Shown here: in pieces, positions 51,044-60,553 of the stretch
Layout of the letters: each line of letters opens with the position of its first letter
Position numbering within the stretch: position 1 is the first letter of the stretch
Assembly (NCBI RefSeq): GCF_024171765.1
Contig: NZ_JAMTCI010000003.1
Coordinates: 62,001 to 126,000, forward strand
From: Williamsia deligens
GTDB lineage: Bacteria > Actinomycetota > Actinomycetes > Mycobacteriales > Mycobacteriaceae
DNA: 64,000 nucleotides
Direction of reading: 5' to 3'
Translations under genes and position numbers: made by a program
Notes under the pieces: generated by a model
Seen by the model: only the letters and a program-made list of their open reading frames with translations
The model's database searches: none
What the model was told of the DNA's origin: nothing

Positions 51044-51769
51044 GTGGCACGCCAGTCGCGGTTCTCCGCCGCCCAACGACACTCGGCGGTCCTCCGCGCG
51101 TTCGGGGGCGCCGAGGACGCCGAGGCGGTCGCCCGGGAACTGGGCGTGCACAGCGCCACGCTGTACCGGTGGGCGAAGGAATCGCAGCGCGATCCCGGCG
51201 GCTCGGCGCGTGTGCGTCTCATCCGCGCGGCGCAGGACATGTTGCGCGACAACACCTATGCGGCTGTCACCGTCGAGGCGGTTGCCGACCGGAGCGGCGT
51301 CGCACCGCGCACGGCGTTCCACACGTTCGCGGGCAAGGCGGACCTGTTCCAGGCGGCTGTGGACGACGCCGCCGCGAGATTGGTCGATGTCATCAAAACC
51401 GCGGCCGGCCAGGTCTCCTGGCCGGAGACCCCACTCGGGCAGCTGAGCGTGTTCCTGACCGTCGCGGCCCGGAGCATCTACGAGACGCCGACCGCGCACG
51501 TGCTGTTCCGCGACGCCGGCGTCCCGCGGGTGGACGGGCCCGCGGAGAACTGGCACACCGCCTTCCTCGAGGCCGTGGCGGCGCTGATCGCGGCCGGCGT
51601 CGACAACGGTCAGATCGCCGCCGGCGTCGACGTCCGCGCGTCGGCCGCGGTGATCACCGGGGCGATGCGGGGCATCCACGCCGCGGTGTTCGACGGGGCC
51701 GACGCCGCCGTGGCTGTCGAGATGGTGGGCCGACTGAGCGCGATGGTCGGTGACGACCCGGGGTCGTGA
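51044..51769 (+). CDS. TetR-family regulator with extra N-terminal transposase-type HTH
   Basis: This 241-residue protein has two predicted DNA-binding parts. Residues about 6-46 (SAAQRHSAVLRAFGG, AEAVARELGVHSATLYRWAKE) look like the helix-turn-helix of IS3-type OrfA proteins. Residues about 57-105 form a TetR domain (RLIRAAQDMLRDN, VTVEAVADRSGVAPRTAFHTF, KADLF). A C-terminal ligand-binding region follows. The GTG at 51044 has no strong ribosome site, and a start inside the linker would remove the first HTH, so the fusion depends on the start. There is no transposase catalytic core anywhere near. Confidence 0.8.
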   Translation: MARQSRFSAAQRHSAVLRAFGGAEDAEAVARELGVHSATLYRWAKESQRDPGGSARVRLIRAAQDMLRDNTYAAVTVEAVADRSGVAPRTAFHTFAGKADLFQAAVDDAAARLVDVIKTAAGQVSWPETPLGQLSVFLTVAARSIYETPTAHVLFRDAGVPRVDGPAENWHTAFLEAVAALIAAGVDNGQIAAGVDVRASAAVITGAMRGIHAAVFDGADAAVAVEMVGRLSAMVGDDPGS

Positions 51770-51800
51770 TCTGTCAGCCGAGGCGTTCTCGCGATCGCCG

Positions 51801-52751
51801 TCAGAAGTCCAGAGGTCCATCCTCCGGCGACACGAACCGGTGTACCTCCTCCAGGAAACGGCGCGGACGCTCGATGTGCGGCCAGTGGCCGGTGTGATCG
51901 AAGCGGACCTCGTCCGCCGAGGGCACTCTCGACAGGAACAGTTCGACGTCCTCCGGCGGCGACAACGCGTCACCGTCACCGCGCAGTATCCGTGTGGGGC
52001 AACGCACCTCGGCGAGGTCGCGGCCGGGATCGACCCACGCCGCCGACGCCAGGACCGGGAAGGTCGCCGGCGCACCCAGGTCCTGCATCGTCGCCCGCAC
52101 CACCTCGGGATCGAGGAGGTCGGGCCGGGCGACGAACGCCCCCAGGGCGGCACGTCGCAGTCGCGGTGATCCGGCGATGAGCGTGGCGACGGGTCGCGGC
52201 AGCGGGAGTCCCACGATCGCCGACTCTGCAACCAGTGTCGCGACCGACGCCGGGTGGCGGCGAAATGTCTCGGCGGGGCTGCGGGCGAGGCGGACCAGCG
52301 ACAGGATCGGGCCGCCGGTGATGATCAACTTTCCCAGCCGGGTCGGGTGTCGCACGGCGGCACGCGTACCCACCAGTGACCCCATCGAATGGCCGACCAG
52401 GACGGGTGCGTCGATCTCGAGTGCGTCGCAGACGTCGACGACGGCATCGGCAAACCCGTCGAGGGTGAGGTGGTGTCGCGACAACGGCGACGCACCGAAC
52501 CCCGGGAGGTCCAGCGCGATCACCCGATAGCGCTGTGCCAGCACGGGGAAGAGATGTGCGAACCAGCGCCAGCTCGCCGAGATGCCGTGCAGGAGGACGA
52601 GGGTCGGCCCGTCGTCGTGGGGGACATCGACGTAGCTGACCCGTGTGGTCGGGGTCTCGACGCTGCGTGTCGACCGGTGCCGGCGGTCCGTCGGCACAGC
52701 TCCGGACGGCACCACGCCGTAGTCGGCCCAGACGTCGGGGACCTCGGGCAC
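51801..52751 (-). CDS. Alpha/beta-fold hydrolase
   Basis: This 316-residue hydrolase has LVLLHGISASWRWF (oxyanion HG near 55), the nucleophile elbow VGHSMGSLVG (Ser about 122), LRGDGDAL for the acid and FDHTGHWPH for the histidine. There is no signal peptide. The family includes esterases, epoxide hydrolases and C-C hydrolases; no epoxide-hydrolase tyrosines can be assigned by eye. GGAGG lies 6 nt before the GTG. A striking 31-nt inverted repeat lies 39 nt upstream, pointing to tight control. It is convergent with the dual-HTH TetR gene. Confidence 0.85.
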   Translation of the reverse strand: MPEVPDVWADYGVVPSGAVPTDRRHRSTRSVETPTTRVSYVDVPHDDGPTLVLLHGISASWRWFAHLFPVLAQRYRVIALDLPGFGASPLSRHHLTLDGFADAVVDVCDALEIDAPVLVGHSMGSLVGTRAAVRHPTRLGKLIITGGPILSLVRLARSPAETFRRHPASVATLVAESAIVGLPLPRPVATLIAGSPRLRRAALGAFVARPDLLDPEVVRATMQDLGAPATFPVLASAAWVDPGRDLAEVRCPTRILRGDGDALSPPEDVELFLSRVPSADEVRFDHTGHWPHIERPRRFLEEVHRFVSPEDGPLDF

Positions 52752-52789
52752 GGCGGACCTCCAGGTCGTTTGCGGGAGGCCCCATCTTC

Positions 52790-52820
52790 ACATCTCGCTG
52801 ACTGAGAGTCAACGAGATGT
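52790..52820. promoter_or_regulatory. 31-nt TetR-type operator-like inverted repeat upstream of the hydrolase
   Basis: ACATCTCG-C-TGACT (52790-52803) and AGTCA-A-CGAGATGT (52807-52820) pair at 13 of 14 positions around GAG. The TGACT-N3-AGTCA core is typical of TetR operators. It is 39 nt upstream of the hydrolase GTG. No T-run follows, so it does not look like a terminator. Confidence 0.65.
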
Positions 52821-52855
52821 CGACGCTGCCGCGGACAGACCCCGTCCGCACGTGC

Positions 52856-54082
52856 TCAGCTGACCAACCACAGCGCGGTGACCGCGGCGACGATCGACGG
52901 CGGGCCCGCGACGAGACCGAGGGCGGAGAAGCCGACGGCCGAGACCTCGACCCCGTCGCGGCTGACGATGCGGCGCCACAGCAGGTTCGCCAGCGAGCCG
53001 ACGTAGGTCAGGTTCGAGCCGATGTTCACGCCGAGCATCATCGCCAGCAGCGCGACGGTCGGCGAGCCGGACATCGCGGCGAGCAGGAGGAGCGTCGCGG
53101 GGATGTTGTTGATGACGTTGGCGACCACCGCGCCGATCGCGGCGATCCCGAGCAGCGCGAGCAGGCCGGTGCCGTGGGGCACGATCCCGGCGAGCCAGCG
53201 TCCGATCGAGCCGTCGGCGATGGCGGCGACGAGAACGCCGAGCGCGAACACGAACAGCAGGAACAGCGGGTTGATCGCGCGGACGACGTCGGTGGCGCCG
53301 GACCTCCTGCGCGCCATGGCGATCACCGTCAGCACCACCGCGCCCGCGGTCGCGAACCACACCGGCTCCACACCGACCTGGGACGAGAGGACGAAGCCGA
53401 CGAGGGTCGCGGCGAGGACGCACAGCGCGGCGACCGGTGCCGGTCCCGGCTCCTCCGGATCGTGGTCGGGGACGTCGGCGATCTCTGCCCGGAACCACCA
53501 GCGGTGCACCGCGTACTGGACGACCAGCGTCGCCAGCCACGGCAGTGCCATCAGCACCGTGAACCGACCGAAGCTCAGCCCGGTGGCCGAGAACGCCAGC
53601 AGATTGGTCAGATTCGAGACCGGCATCAGCGACGACGCCGCGTTCGCGAGGCTGATGGTCGCGACCGACAGGGGTCGGGGTCGCACACCGAGCCCGCGGG
53701 TGACCGCGATGAGGACCGGGGTGAGCAGGACGACGGTGGCGTCGAGGTTCAGCGCCGCGGTGGTCACCGCGGCGCCGACGAAACCGAGCGCGAAGAGTCG
53801 CCGTCCGTTGCCGGCACCCGCGCGCCCGATCTGGCGGGACACCCAGTCGAACACCCCGAGCACCTCACACGCATGCGAGAGGGCCAGCAGCGCAGCGAGT
53901 GTGGCGACGGTGGACGTCAGACGGTGGACCTCGTCGAACGCCTCACCGAGGGTCACCGCGCCGACCGCGATCGCGATCGCGGCGGCGGGGACCGCGACAG
54001 TCGCCTCGGGCAGCCCGCGCGGCCGCCAGACGGCGAACGCGAGCGCCAGCACCATGAGCGCCACCGCGCCCGCCTCGATCAT
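52856..54082 (-). CDS. ArsB/SLC13-type (ion transporter superfamily) permease
   Basis: This 408-residue polytopic protein has about 11 membrane segments. Internal repeats are typical of the IT superfamily: ALNLDATVVLLTPVLIAV near 110-127, ANAASSLMPVSNLTNLL near 146 and, in the second half, NVINNIPATLLLLAA and GVNIGSNLTYVGSLANLLW. The paired N-N-x-P and S-N-x-T/N-L motifs are those of ArsB and dicarboxylate carriers. The substrate could be arsenite, a dicarboxylate or citrate. No arsR or arsC is near. The ATG is at 54082. Confidence 0.8.
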   Translation of the reverse strand: MIEAGAVALMVLALAFAVWRPRGLPEATVAVPAAAIAIAVGAVTLGEAFDEVHRLTSTVATLAALLALSHACEVLGVFDWVSRQIGRAGAGNGRRLFALGFVGAAVTTAALNLDATVVLLTPVLIAVTRGLGVRPRPLSVATISLANAASSLMPVSNLTNLLAFSATGLSFGRFTVLMALPWLATLVVQYAVHRWWFRAEIADVPDHDPEEPGPAPVAALCVLAATLVGFVLSSQVGVEPVWFATAGAVVLTVIAMARRRSGATDVVRAINPLFLLFVFALGVLVAAIADGSIGRWLAGIVPHGTGLLALLGIAAIGAVVANVINNIPATLLLLAAMSGSPTVALLAMMLGVNIGSNLTYVGSLANLLWRRIVSRDGVEVSAVGFSALGLVAGPPSIVAAVTALWLVS

Positions 54083-54101
54083 CTCCCTCGACCCCGGTGC
54101 C

Positions 54102-54620
54102 TCAGCCCAGGATCTTGCGCAGGGTGCGCAGATTGCGGTTCGTGGTCGTCGCCTTGTGACGCGACCGGCCGAGTTCCTTGCCGAACGCGCTCGACAGCGT
54201 CTTCTTCTGGGGGACCGACCAGTAGACGACGCCGTCCCCGCGCTCGACCGACTCGATGTCGAGGTCGATGTCGACGCCGAGGAGCTCGTCCACGACAGCC
54301 TCGTCGGCGACGAACACGACGTAGGCGTGGACCCCGTCCTGTTCCTCGAAGGGGTACGCCTCGGTCACCGCGGCCACGTGGTCGGCGCGATGGACGAACG
54401 CGAAGGCGTCGTAGCCGAAACGGTCGGACAGTGCCGATTCGAGCTGCGCCCGCAGCGCTGCGACATCGTCGGAGTCGCTGGTGAACCGCACGTTGCCGGT
54501 GGCGAGGACGGTCGAGACGTCGGTGTGTCCGAGTTCGCTGATCAGTGCGCGCAGGTCCGCCATGGCGATGCGGATGCCGCCGACGTTGATGCCCCGGAGG
54601 AGCGCGACGTACTCGGTCAC
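54102..54620 (-). CDS. DUF1697 family protein
   Basis: This 172-residue protein starts VTEYVALLRGINVGGIRIAM, the DUF1697 hallmark, and continues with LISELGHTDVSTVLATGNVRF and a late SSAFGKELGRSRHKATTTNRNLRTL-type ending. The fold is ferredoxin-like and the function is unknown. The GTG is at 54620. It lies 19 nt upstream of the permease gene on the same strand and may be co-transcribed with it. Confidence 0.85.
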   Translation of the reverse strand: MTEYVALLRGINVGGIRIAMADLRALISELGHTDVSTVLATGNVRFTSDSDDVAALRAQLESALSDRFGYDAFAFVHRADHVAAVTEAYPFEEQDGVHAYVVFVADEAVVDELLGVDIDLDIESVERGDGVVYWSVPQKKTLSSAFGKELGRSRHKATTTNRNLRTLRKILG

Positions 54621-54664
54621 CGGGCAAGGGTAGAGGGTGCCTCACCGGACGTGTCTACGATGAC

Positions 54665-55086
<422 letters not shown>

Positions 55087-55163
55087 ACACCGCCGCGCCC
55101 CACACCGCTGCGGTCCGTGGCGCTCGGCCGTCGACGATCAGAGACCGTCGCCCACCGACGCGG

Positions 55164-56663
55164 TCAGAGGCTCTCGGCGACGCGCTCGTAGGTGCGCAGC
55201 GCAGCGTCGTGCGCTGCCTGTTCGCGCGCATCGAGACGTCCGAGCACGAACGCGTCGGCCGGGTCGGTCACGCTGTGGACCACCTCGGCGATCAGCTCGC
55301 GGCTCAACGAGGCGTCGTTGGAGTCACCCAGAGCCGACTGGATCTTCTTCGCCGCCGACGCCGTGGCCGCGTACTTGCGGGTGCCCAGCGACGCACCGGA
55401 GTCCGCGACGTACCGCAGACGTTTCGCGCGCTTGCGGACGGTGTGCATCTGCTCCACCCAGTCCGCGGAGTCCGTCTCGAGGCCGTCGGCCGTCGCCTGC
55501 GCCTTGCGCACCTTCTTCGCGCTGCCCCGCACCGCGTCCCGCAACGCCTTCTTGGCCGGCATCTCGGCGTCGGCGCCGGCCGGCGGGCGCACCAGCAGGT
55601 CGTCGAGAGCGTCGAGCAGAGAGAAGTACCGCGAGCTGTTCAGGGCGGCGACTGCCGACCGCTGACCGCGTGACCGACGTCGCAGCTGCTCGCCGACGAG
55701 ACGGTCGCGCACGGTCTCCGACGCGTCCTCGTCGGCCAGCAGATCCCGATAGCGCTCGGCGGTCACCTCCGCGTCGCGGACGACGCCCAGGATGGACGCC
55801 AGCTCCTTCAGCTCGGCGTCGAGGCGGTCGACCTTGGGGCCGTCGATCACGCCGCGGAACGCCCGCAGCACGCTGCGCAGGCGGCGCGTGGCCACGCGCA
55901 TCTGATGGACAGCGTCCTCCTCGTCGGCACGGACGCGCGGGTCGACGTCGACGAGTTGCTCTCGGTGACGGGCGAGTTCGGCCACCACCAGCTCGAGTGC
56001 CGTGGGTGAGGACGTCAGCCGAGGAACACCGGAATGAGCGGGCGTCGCGCCGATGGCACGGGCGAGTTTCGACGCGGCCGACGCGGTCCGGGCGCCCGCG
56101 CCGCGCAGGAGTGCCTCGGCCTCCGGCAACAGCTCGCGCCCACCTTCCACCAGTTCGAACTCCCATTCCGCCCAGGTGTGGCAACTGCCGCCCGGCAGCA
56201 GGGAGTCGGCGGTGACGATGTCGGCGCACAGGACGGCCAGCACGCGGTCGTCGGCGTCGCGGGCCTCGCTGATGAGACGACGGGTCGCGATGGTGGCGAT
56301 GGGGTCGAGGCGGCGGCCCCGGACGTGGACCCGGACAGGATCGAGGATGTCCTCGGGGACGGTCGCATCGAGGTCGCCGTCGGCGGTGAGCGGTCCCAGC
56401 GGTGCCTGCAGCTCGCGTCGCCCACCGGCGTTGCCCGGCCGCTTGAGATGCCAGCCCTCGTCGTGCCCGCCGATCCTGCGCCGCAGCGTGATCCGGTGAT
56501 CCGTGAGGTCCAGGTTCTCGGTGTCGAAGTAGGTGGCGTCGAGGTTCTCCTCGACCGGGCCGGTCACCGAGTCGACACCGGGAAGGCCCGACAGATCGGG
56601 GACGGCACGTCCGGCGTCGACGTCGAACTTCAGCTCGATCTCGATGTGCTCGCGCGCACTCAC
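55164..56663 (-). CDS. CYTH-CHAD domain protein (Rv2226-like)
   Basis: This 499-residue protein has a CYTH (triphosphate tunnel) domain at about 5-195, with the ExExK signature in HIEIELKF (Glu8, Glu10, Lys12), ATYFDTENLDL and ITLRRR. A CHAD domain (about 215-495) follows, rich in conserved histidine and basic residues (EDAVHQMRVATRRLRSVLRAF, HTVRKRAKRLRYVAD). CHAD domains bind polyphosphate, so this is likely a polyphosphate- or triphosphate-linked enzyme. The GTG overlaps the stop of the aminopeptidase gene (GTGA), with AAGGGG upstream. Confidence 0.9.
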   Translation of the reverse strand: MSAREHIEIELKFDVDAGRAVPDLSGLPGVDSVTGPVEENLDATYFDTENLDLTDHRITLRRRIGGHDEGWHLKRPGNAGGRRELQAPLGPLTADGDLDATVPEDILDPVRVHVRGRRLDPIATIATRRLISEARDADDRVLAVLCADIVTADSLLPGGSCHTWAEWEFELVEGGRELLPEAEALLRGAGARTASAASKLARAIGATPAHSGVPRLTSSPTALELVVAELARHREQLVDVDPRVRADEEDAVHQMRVATRRLRSVLRAFRGVIDGPKVDRLDAELKELASILGVVRDAEVTAERYRDLLADEDASETVRDRLVGEQLRRRSRGQRSAVAALNSSRYFSLLDALDDLLVRPPAGADAEMPAKKALRDAVRGSAKKVRKAQATADGLETDSADWVEQMHTVRKRAKRLRYVADSGASLGTRKYAATASAAKKIQSALGDSNDASLSRELIAEVVHSVTDPADAFVLGRLDAREQAAHDAALRTYERVAESL

Positions 56664-57637
56664 GCCGGCACCCCTTCCTGTTCGGTGGTCGGTCGGAACC
56701 CGTCGGTGGCCTCGACGAGGTGGTGCACGATGCCGGGTTCGAACGAGGCGTGCCCGGCGTCGTCGACGATGTGCAGCCTGGCCGACGGCCACGCGCGGTG
56801 CAGATCCCACGCACTGCGCACCGGACAGACGACGTCGTAGCGGCCCTGGACGATGACGCCGGGGATGTCGGCGATCCGGTCGATGTCGCGCAGCAACTGG
56901 CCGTCGTCGAGGAAGCCGCCGTGGGTGAAGTAGTGGTTCTCGATGCGGGCGAACGCGAGATCGAAGCGGACGTCGACCTCGCCGTCGTCGGGGCGGGGGA
57001 GCAGGTGGCTGGTGGACTGCTCCCAGTTCGTCCACGCCGTCGCCGCTGCCTGCGCGACCGTCGGGTCGTCGGAGGCGAGCAGTCGGGCGTAGGCGGCCAC
57101 GAGATCGCCGTCGCGCTCGTCGGCGGGGACCGGCGCCAGGTAGCCCTCCCAGAGATCGGGGAAGACGTGGGCCGCGCCGCCGTTGTAGTACCAGTCGATC
57201 TCGCTGCGGCGCAGCAGGAAGATGCCGCGCAGCACGAGCTCGGTGACCCGGTGCGGGTGCGTCTGCGCGTACGTCAGCCCGAGCGTGGATCCCCACGACC
57301 CGCCGAACACCATCCAGCGGTCGATGCCGAGGTGCTCACGGATCCGCTCCATGTCGGCCACGAGGCGGTCGGTGGTGTTGACCGACAGGTCGGCGCCGTC
57401 GGCGATGTGTGGCGTCGACTTCCCGCAGCCACGCTGGTCGAACAGGACGATGCGGTAGGCCGCGGGATCGAAGAAGCGACGCTGCTCGGGTGACGTGCCC
57501 CCGCCCGGCCCGCCGTGGACGAACACGACGGGCTTGCCGTCGGGCGCACCACTGCACTCGACGTGGATCCGTTGTCCCTCACCGACGTCGAGCATCTCCG
57601 AGGAGTACGGCTCGATCGGGGGATAGAGCTCTCGCAT
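56660..57637 (-). CDS. pip: Prolyl aminopeptidase
   Basis: This 325-residue alpha/beta hydrolase has VFVHGGPGGGTSPEQRRFFD and LFDQRGCGKSTPH, the proline iminopeptidase signature. It also has the nucleophile elbow FGGSWGSTLGL (Ser about 112), IVQGRYDVVCPV for the acid and VDDAGHAS for the histidine. It cleaves N-terminal proline from peptides in the cytoplasm. The start ATG at 57637 gives the usual length; the longer frame is antisense to part of panB. It lies between panB and the CYTH-CHAD gene on the same strand. Confidence 0.92.
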   Translation of the reverse strand: MRELYPPIEPYSSEMLDVGEGQRIHVECSGAPDGKPVVFVHGGPGGGTSPEQRRFFDPAAYRIVLFDQRGCGKSTPHIADGADLSVNTTDRLVADMERIREHLGIDRWMVFGGSWGSTLGLTYAQTHPHRVTELVLRGIFLLRRSEIDWYYNGGAAHVFPDLWEGYLAPVPADERDGDLVAAYARLLASDDPTVAQAAATAWTNWEQSTSHLLPRPDDGEVDVRFDLAFARIENHYFTHGGFLDDGQLLRDIDRIADIPGVIVQGRYDVVCPVRSAWDLHRAWPSARLHIVDDAGHASFEPGIVHHLVEATDGFRPTTEQEGVPA

Positions 57638-57680
57638 GCCTCCACTCTGCCAGGAGAGGAGGGCATACCGGGCGCAGGAC

Positions 57681-58538
57681 TCAGTAGCTGTGTTCGGGCC
57701 CCGGGAAGACCCCGCGACGGACCTCGTCGGCGTACTGCTCGGCGGCACGGAGGAGTTCGCCACCGACGTCACCGAAGCGCTTGACGAACTTCGCCGTCTT
57801 GCCGTGCGTCATGCCGGCCATGTCCTGCCAGACCAGCACCTGGGCGTCGGTCTCGTTGCCGGCACCGATGCCGACGGTGGGGACGGTCAGCTTGCGGGTG
57901 ATCTGTCCGGCGAGGTCGGCCGGGACCATCTCCATCACGACGGCGAACGCACCCGCCTCGGCGACGGCGATCGCGTCGGCGACGAGCTGCTCGGCACCGT
58001 CACCGCGGCCCTGGACGCGGAAGCCGCCGAGACCGTTGACGCTCTGCGGGGTGAAGCCGATGTGGGCCATCACGGGGATGCCCGCGGCCGTCAGCGTCGC
58101 GATCTGCTCGGCGACACGCTCGCCGCCCTCGAGCTTGACCGCGTGCGCGCCGGCTTCCTTCATGAAGCGCGTGGCCGACGCCAGTGCCATCGTCGGGCCG
58201 CTCTCGTAGCTCCCGAAGGTGAGGTCGGCGACGACCAGCGCGTGCGGTGCGCCACGGACCACGCCGCGCACCAGCGGGATCATCTCGTCGATGGTGACCG
58301 GGACGGTGGTGTCGTAGCCGTAGACGACGTTCGCGGCCGAGTCGCCGACGAGGAGCACGGGGATGCCGGCCTCGTCGAAGACGCGGGCGCTGGAGTAGTC
58401 GTAGGCCGTGAGCATCGACCAGCGCTCACCCTCGGCCTTCATCTGCGCGAGGTGGTGGATCCGGGTGGCGCGGCGGCGGGGTGCTGCGGATTCGGTGGGA
58501 ACGGACCCGTAGACGGGTGCATCAGAGGTGTCGGACAT
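57681..58538 (-). CDS. panB: 3-methyl-2-oxobutanoate hydroxymethyltransferase PanB
   Basis: This 285-residue enzyme contains [25 protein letters not shown] in the first barrel strands, [34 protein letters not shown] and VPTVGIGAG. These are all PanB hallmarks, with metal ligands in GDS and the aspartate of VADL. It uses methylene-tetrahydrofolate to make ketopantoate for CoA synthesis. GGGA lies 5 nt before the ATG. It is adjacent to a Hip1-type peptidase and glnA2 as in M. tuberculosis (Rv2225). Confidence 0.95.
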   Translation of the reverse strand: MSDTSDAPVYGSVPTESAAPRRRATRIHHLAQMKAEGERWSMLTAYDYSSARVFDEAGIPVLLVGDSAANVVYGYDTTVPVTIDEMIPLVRGVVRGAPHALVVADLTFGSYESGPTMALASATRFMKEAGAHAVKLEGGERVAEQIATLTAAGIPVMAHIGFTPQSVNGLGGFRVQGRGDGAEQLVADAIAVAEAGAFAVVMEMVPADLAGQITRKLTVPTVGIGAGNETDAQVLVWQDMAGMTHGKTAKFVKRFGDVGGELLRAAEQYADEVRRGVFPGPEHSY

Positions 58539-58742
58539 CGTCGTCCCTTTCGTGCCTCGGGTCTCGCGTCGCGAGTACCCGGGTGGATGGTGACCCGACA
58601 AGTGTGGCACCGCGGTGCCGGGACCCCCAGAGCTGCCCGGTGTGCCCTCGCTCACACCCGGGGTCGAGGTGCAGCCACCACCGTCGTCGACCAGCGCGCG
58701 GCGCCGACCGGTGCGGCGTCGCGCGCGTGCCACGATGGCCCG

Positions 58743-60347
58743 ATGACCTCCCGCCGGCGCAGTCGCCTCACGGTCGTCGGCACCGCGGTCCTCGTGTGCG
58801 CGGCGCTGGTGCTGTCGGGATGCAGCGGCGGCCGGCTGTCCCGGCTCGACAGCGGCGCGGCGTCGTCGTCGGAGGCGGCACCGCCGGTGTCGTCGACCGT
58901 GCCCTCGCCCACCAGTGGGCCGCTCGCGCGGTTCTACACGCAGCGCATCGCGTGGGGGACCTGCGCGGAGTTCGCGCCCGACGCCGACTACCCGCCCCAG
59001 CGCAGTGACTGCGGACGGCTCACCGTCCCCGTCGACTATGACCGGCCTGACGGGGCGACGGCGTCGCTGGCGGTCTTCCGGCTGCGGGCCGCGAAACAGT
59101 CGACCGGCATCCTGCTGACCAATCCGGGCGGGCCGGGTGTGTCCGGCGTCGAGTACATGGCCGGTACCGCGTCCCAGTTCGCGGGCATGGCGGTCGGCGA
59201 CACCCTCGACATCATCGGGTTCGACCCACGGGGCGTCGGCCGGTCGACGCCGGCGGTGCGGTGCCGCAGCGACGCGCAACGCGACGAGGTGCGCGCCAAG
59301 GACTGGGTCGACACGTCGCCGGCCGGGATCGCTGCGACCGAGGCCCGCAACGCGGCCGTCGGCGCCGCCTGTCTGCAGGCGATGGGCCGGGAGTTCCTCG
59401 CGCATCTCGGGACCAGCGACGTCATCGACGACATCGACGTCCTGCGCGGTGCGCTCGGCCGACAACAACTGAACTGGCTGGGGTACTCCTACGGCACCTA
59501 CATCGGCGCCCGCTACGCCGAACGCTTCCCGACGCGGGTGCGCGCGATGATCAACGACGGCGCTGTCGATCCGTCGTCGAACCCGGTCGCCGACACCGTC
59601 GCGCAGAACGCCGGGTTCCAACGCGCCTTCGACGACTTCGCGGCCGACTGCGCGACGCGTCGTGGATGCCCGCTCGGTTCGGACCCCGCCCGCGCCACCG
59701 AGCGGTACGTCACCCTGGTCCGATCGCTGATCGGGCGCCCCGCCCCGACCGGGGGACCGCGGGCGCTCTCGTACGGCGACGCGATCACCGCGACCGGCCA
59801 GGCGCTCTACGCGCAGACGCTCTGGCAGTACCTCCGCGACGGACTCGGCGAGCTCCTCGCGGGACGCGGCGACGTGATGCTGCGGTTGGCCGACCTCTAC
59901 GAGGGGCGCGACCGGCAGGGTCGCTACGACACCACCGCGGATGCGTTCACCGCCATCCGGTGCGTCGACGGACCGCCGATCGCCGACCGCGCCACCATCG
60001 ACCGTCTCGACAACGAGTTGCGGCGCACCGCGCCATTCCGCGACGACGGGCGCGGGTCCGGACGCGGAGCCGGTGACGAGTGCGCGTTCTGGCCGGTGCC
60101 GCCGACGTCTCAACCCCACCGGATCGACGCCCCCGGGCTGCCGACGACCGTCGTGGTCTCGACCACCGACGACCCCGCCACGCCCTACGCCGCGGGTGTC
60201 TCCCTCGCCCAGCAACTCCGTGCGCGGCTCGTCACTTTCCGCGGCACCCAGCACACCGCAGCGTTCGAGGGCAACGCCTGCCTCGACGGGCCGCTGACGC
60301 GATACCTCACCGATCTCACACTGCCGGCCGAGGGACTCCGCTGCTGA
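58743..60347 (+). CDS. Secreted lipoprotein serine peptidase, Hip1/CaeA-like (Rv2224c/Rv2223c family)
   Basis: This 534-residue exported alpha/beta hydrolase has the lipobox LSGC (Cys27), [17 protein letters not shown] near 122 for the oxyanion hole, and [11 protein letters not shown]. The nucleophile is in [16 protein letters not shown] (Ser about 245). Asp is in [10 protein letters not shown] and His in [10 protein letters not shown]. This is the tripeptidyl-peptidase-like family of M. tuberculosis Rv2223c/Rv2224c (CaeA, Hip1), which processes envelope proteins. Only one copy is here against two in M. tuberculosis. It precedes glnA2 by 246 nt containing an unusual half-site array. Confidence 0.88.
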   Translation: MTSRRRSRLTVVGTAVLVCAALVLSGCSGGRLSRLDSGAASSSEAAPPVSSTVPSPTSGPLARFYTQRIAWGTCAEFAPDADYPPQRSDCGRLTVPVDYDRPDGATASLAVFRLRAAKQSTGILLTNPGGPGVSGVEYMAGTASQFAGMAVGDTLDIIGFDPRGVGRSTPAVRCRSDAQRDEVRAKDWVDTSPAGIAATEARNAAVGAACLQAMGREFLAHLGTSDVIDDIDVLRGALGRQQLNWLGYSYGTYIGARYAERFPTRVRAMINDGAVDPSSNPVADTVAQNAGFQRAFDDFAADCATRRGCPLGSDPARATERYVTLVRSLIGRPAPTGGPRALSYGDAITATGQALYAQTLWQYLRDGLGELLAGRGDVMLRLADLYEGRDRQGRYDTTADAFTAIRCVDGPPIADRATIDRLDNELRRTAPFRDDGRGSGRGAGDECAFWPVPPTSQPHRIDAPGLPTTVVVSTTDDPATPYAAGVSLAQQLRARLVTFRGTQHTAAFEGNACLDGPLTRYLTDLTLPAEGLRC

Positions 60348-60354
60348 TGCGCCT

Positions 60355-60458
60355 GTTCGCACGGCCACCCGTCGTTCGCGTGGCCGCTCGTCGTTCGCAT
60401 GCCGCCGGGAGCGTGCGAACAGCACGTCGTCGTGCGAACGTCCCGAGACCGTGCGAAC
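60355..60458. repeat. Symmetric array of six GTTCGCA / TGCGAAC half-sites at 19-nt period
   Basis: GTTCGCA occurs at 60355, 60374 (as GTTCGCG) and 60393. Its reverse complement TGCGAAC occurs at 60414, 60433 and 60452. Spacing is exactly 19 nt within each half and 21 nt across the centre, and all three pairs share one dyad centre (60406.5). Sequences between half-sites mostly do not pair, so it is not one long hairpin. The first two left units match at 15 of 19 positions. It lies between the peptidase stop and the glnA2 start. Confidence 0.75.
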
Positions 60459-60553
60459 GGGCGCGAATCATCCGGCCGCTGGGCCGCCGGGAGGCCCCGG
60501 AGTAGGCCGAATCCGTGATCTCACACAGGCGGACCGGCGACACACCACCGCTT

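Noticed and set aside
51044-51180. Reading the OrfA-like HTH as an insertion sequence remnant
   Set aside because: No transposase catalytic domain, terminal repeats or target duplication were seen; the HTH is in frame with a complete TetR protein.
57681-60425. A 914-codon minus-strand frame covering panB and the Hip1-like peptidase gene in antisense
   Set aside because: Only the panB part (57681-58538) encodes a recognisable protein. The upstream extension is the shadow of the peptidase gene, which has clear lipobox and catalytic motifs on the plus strand.
60355-60458. Reading the 19-nt-period repeats as a CRISPR array
   Set aside because: Conserved units are only 7 nt, the second half is inverted, intervals are 12 nt, and no cas gene is near.
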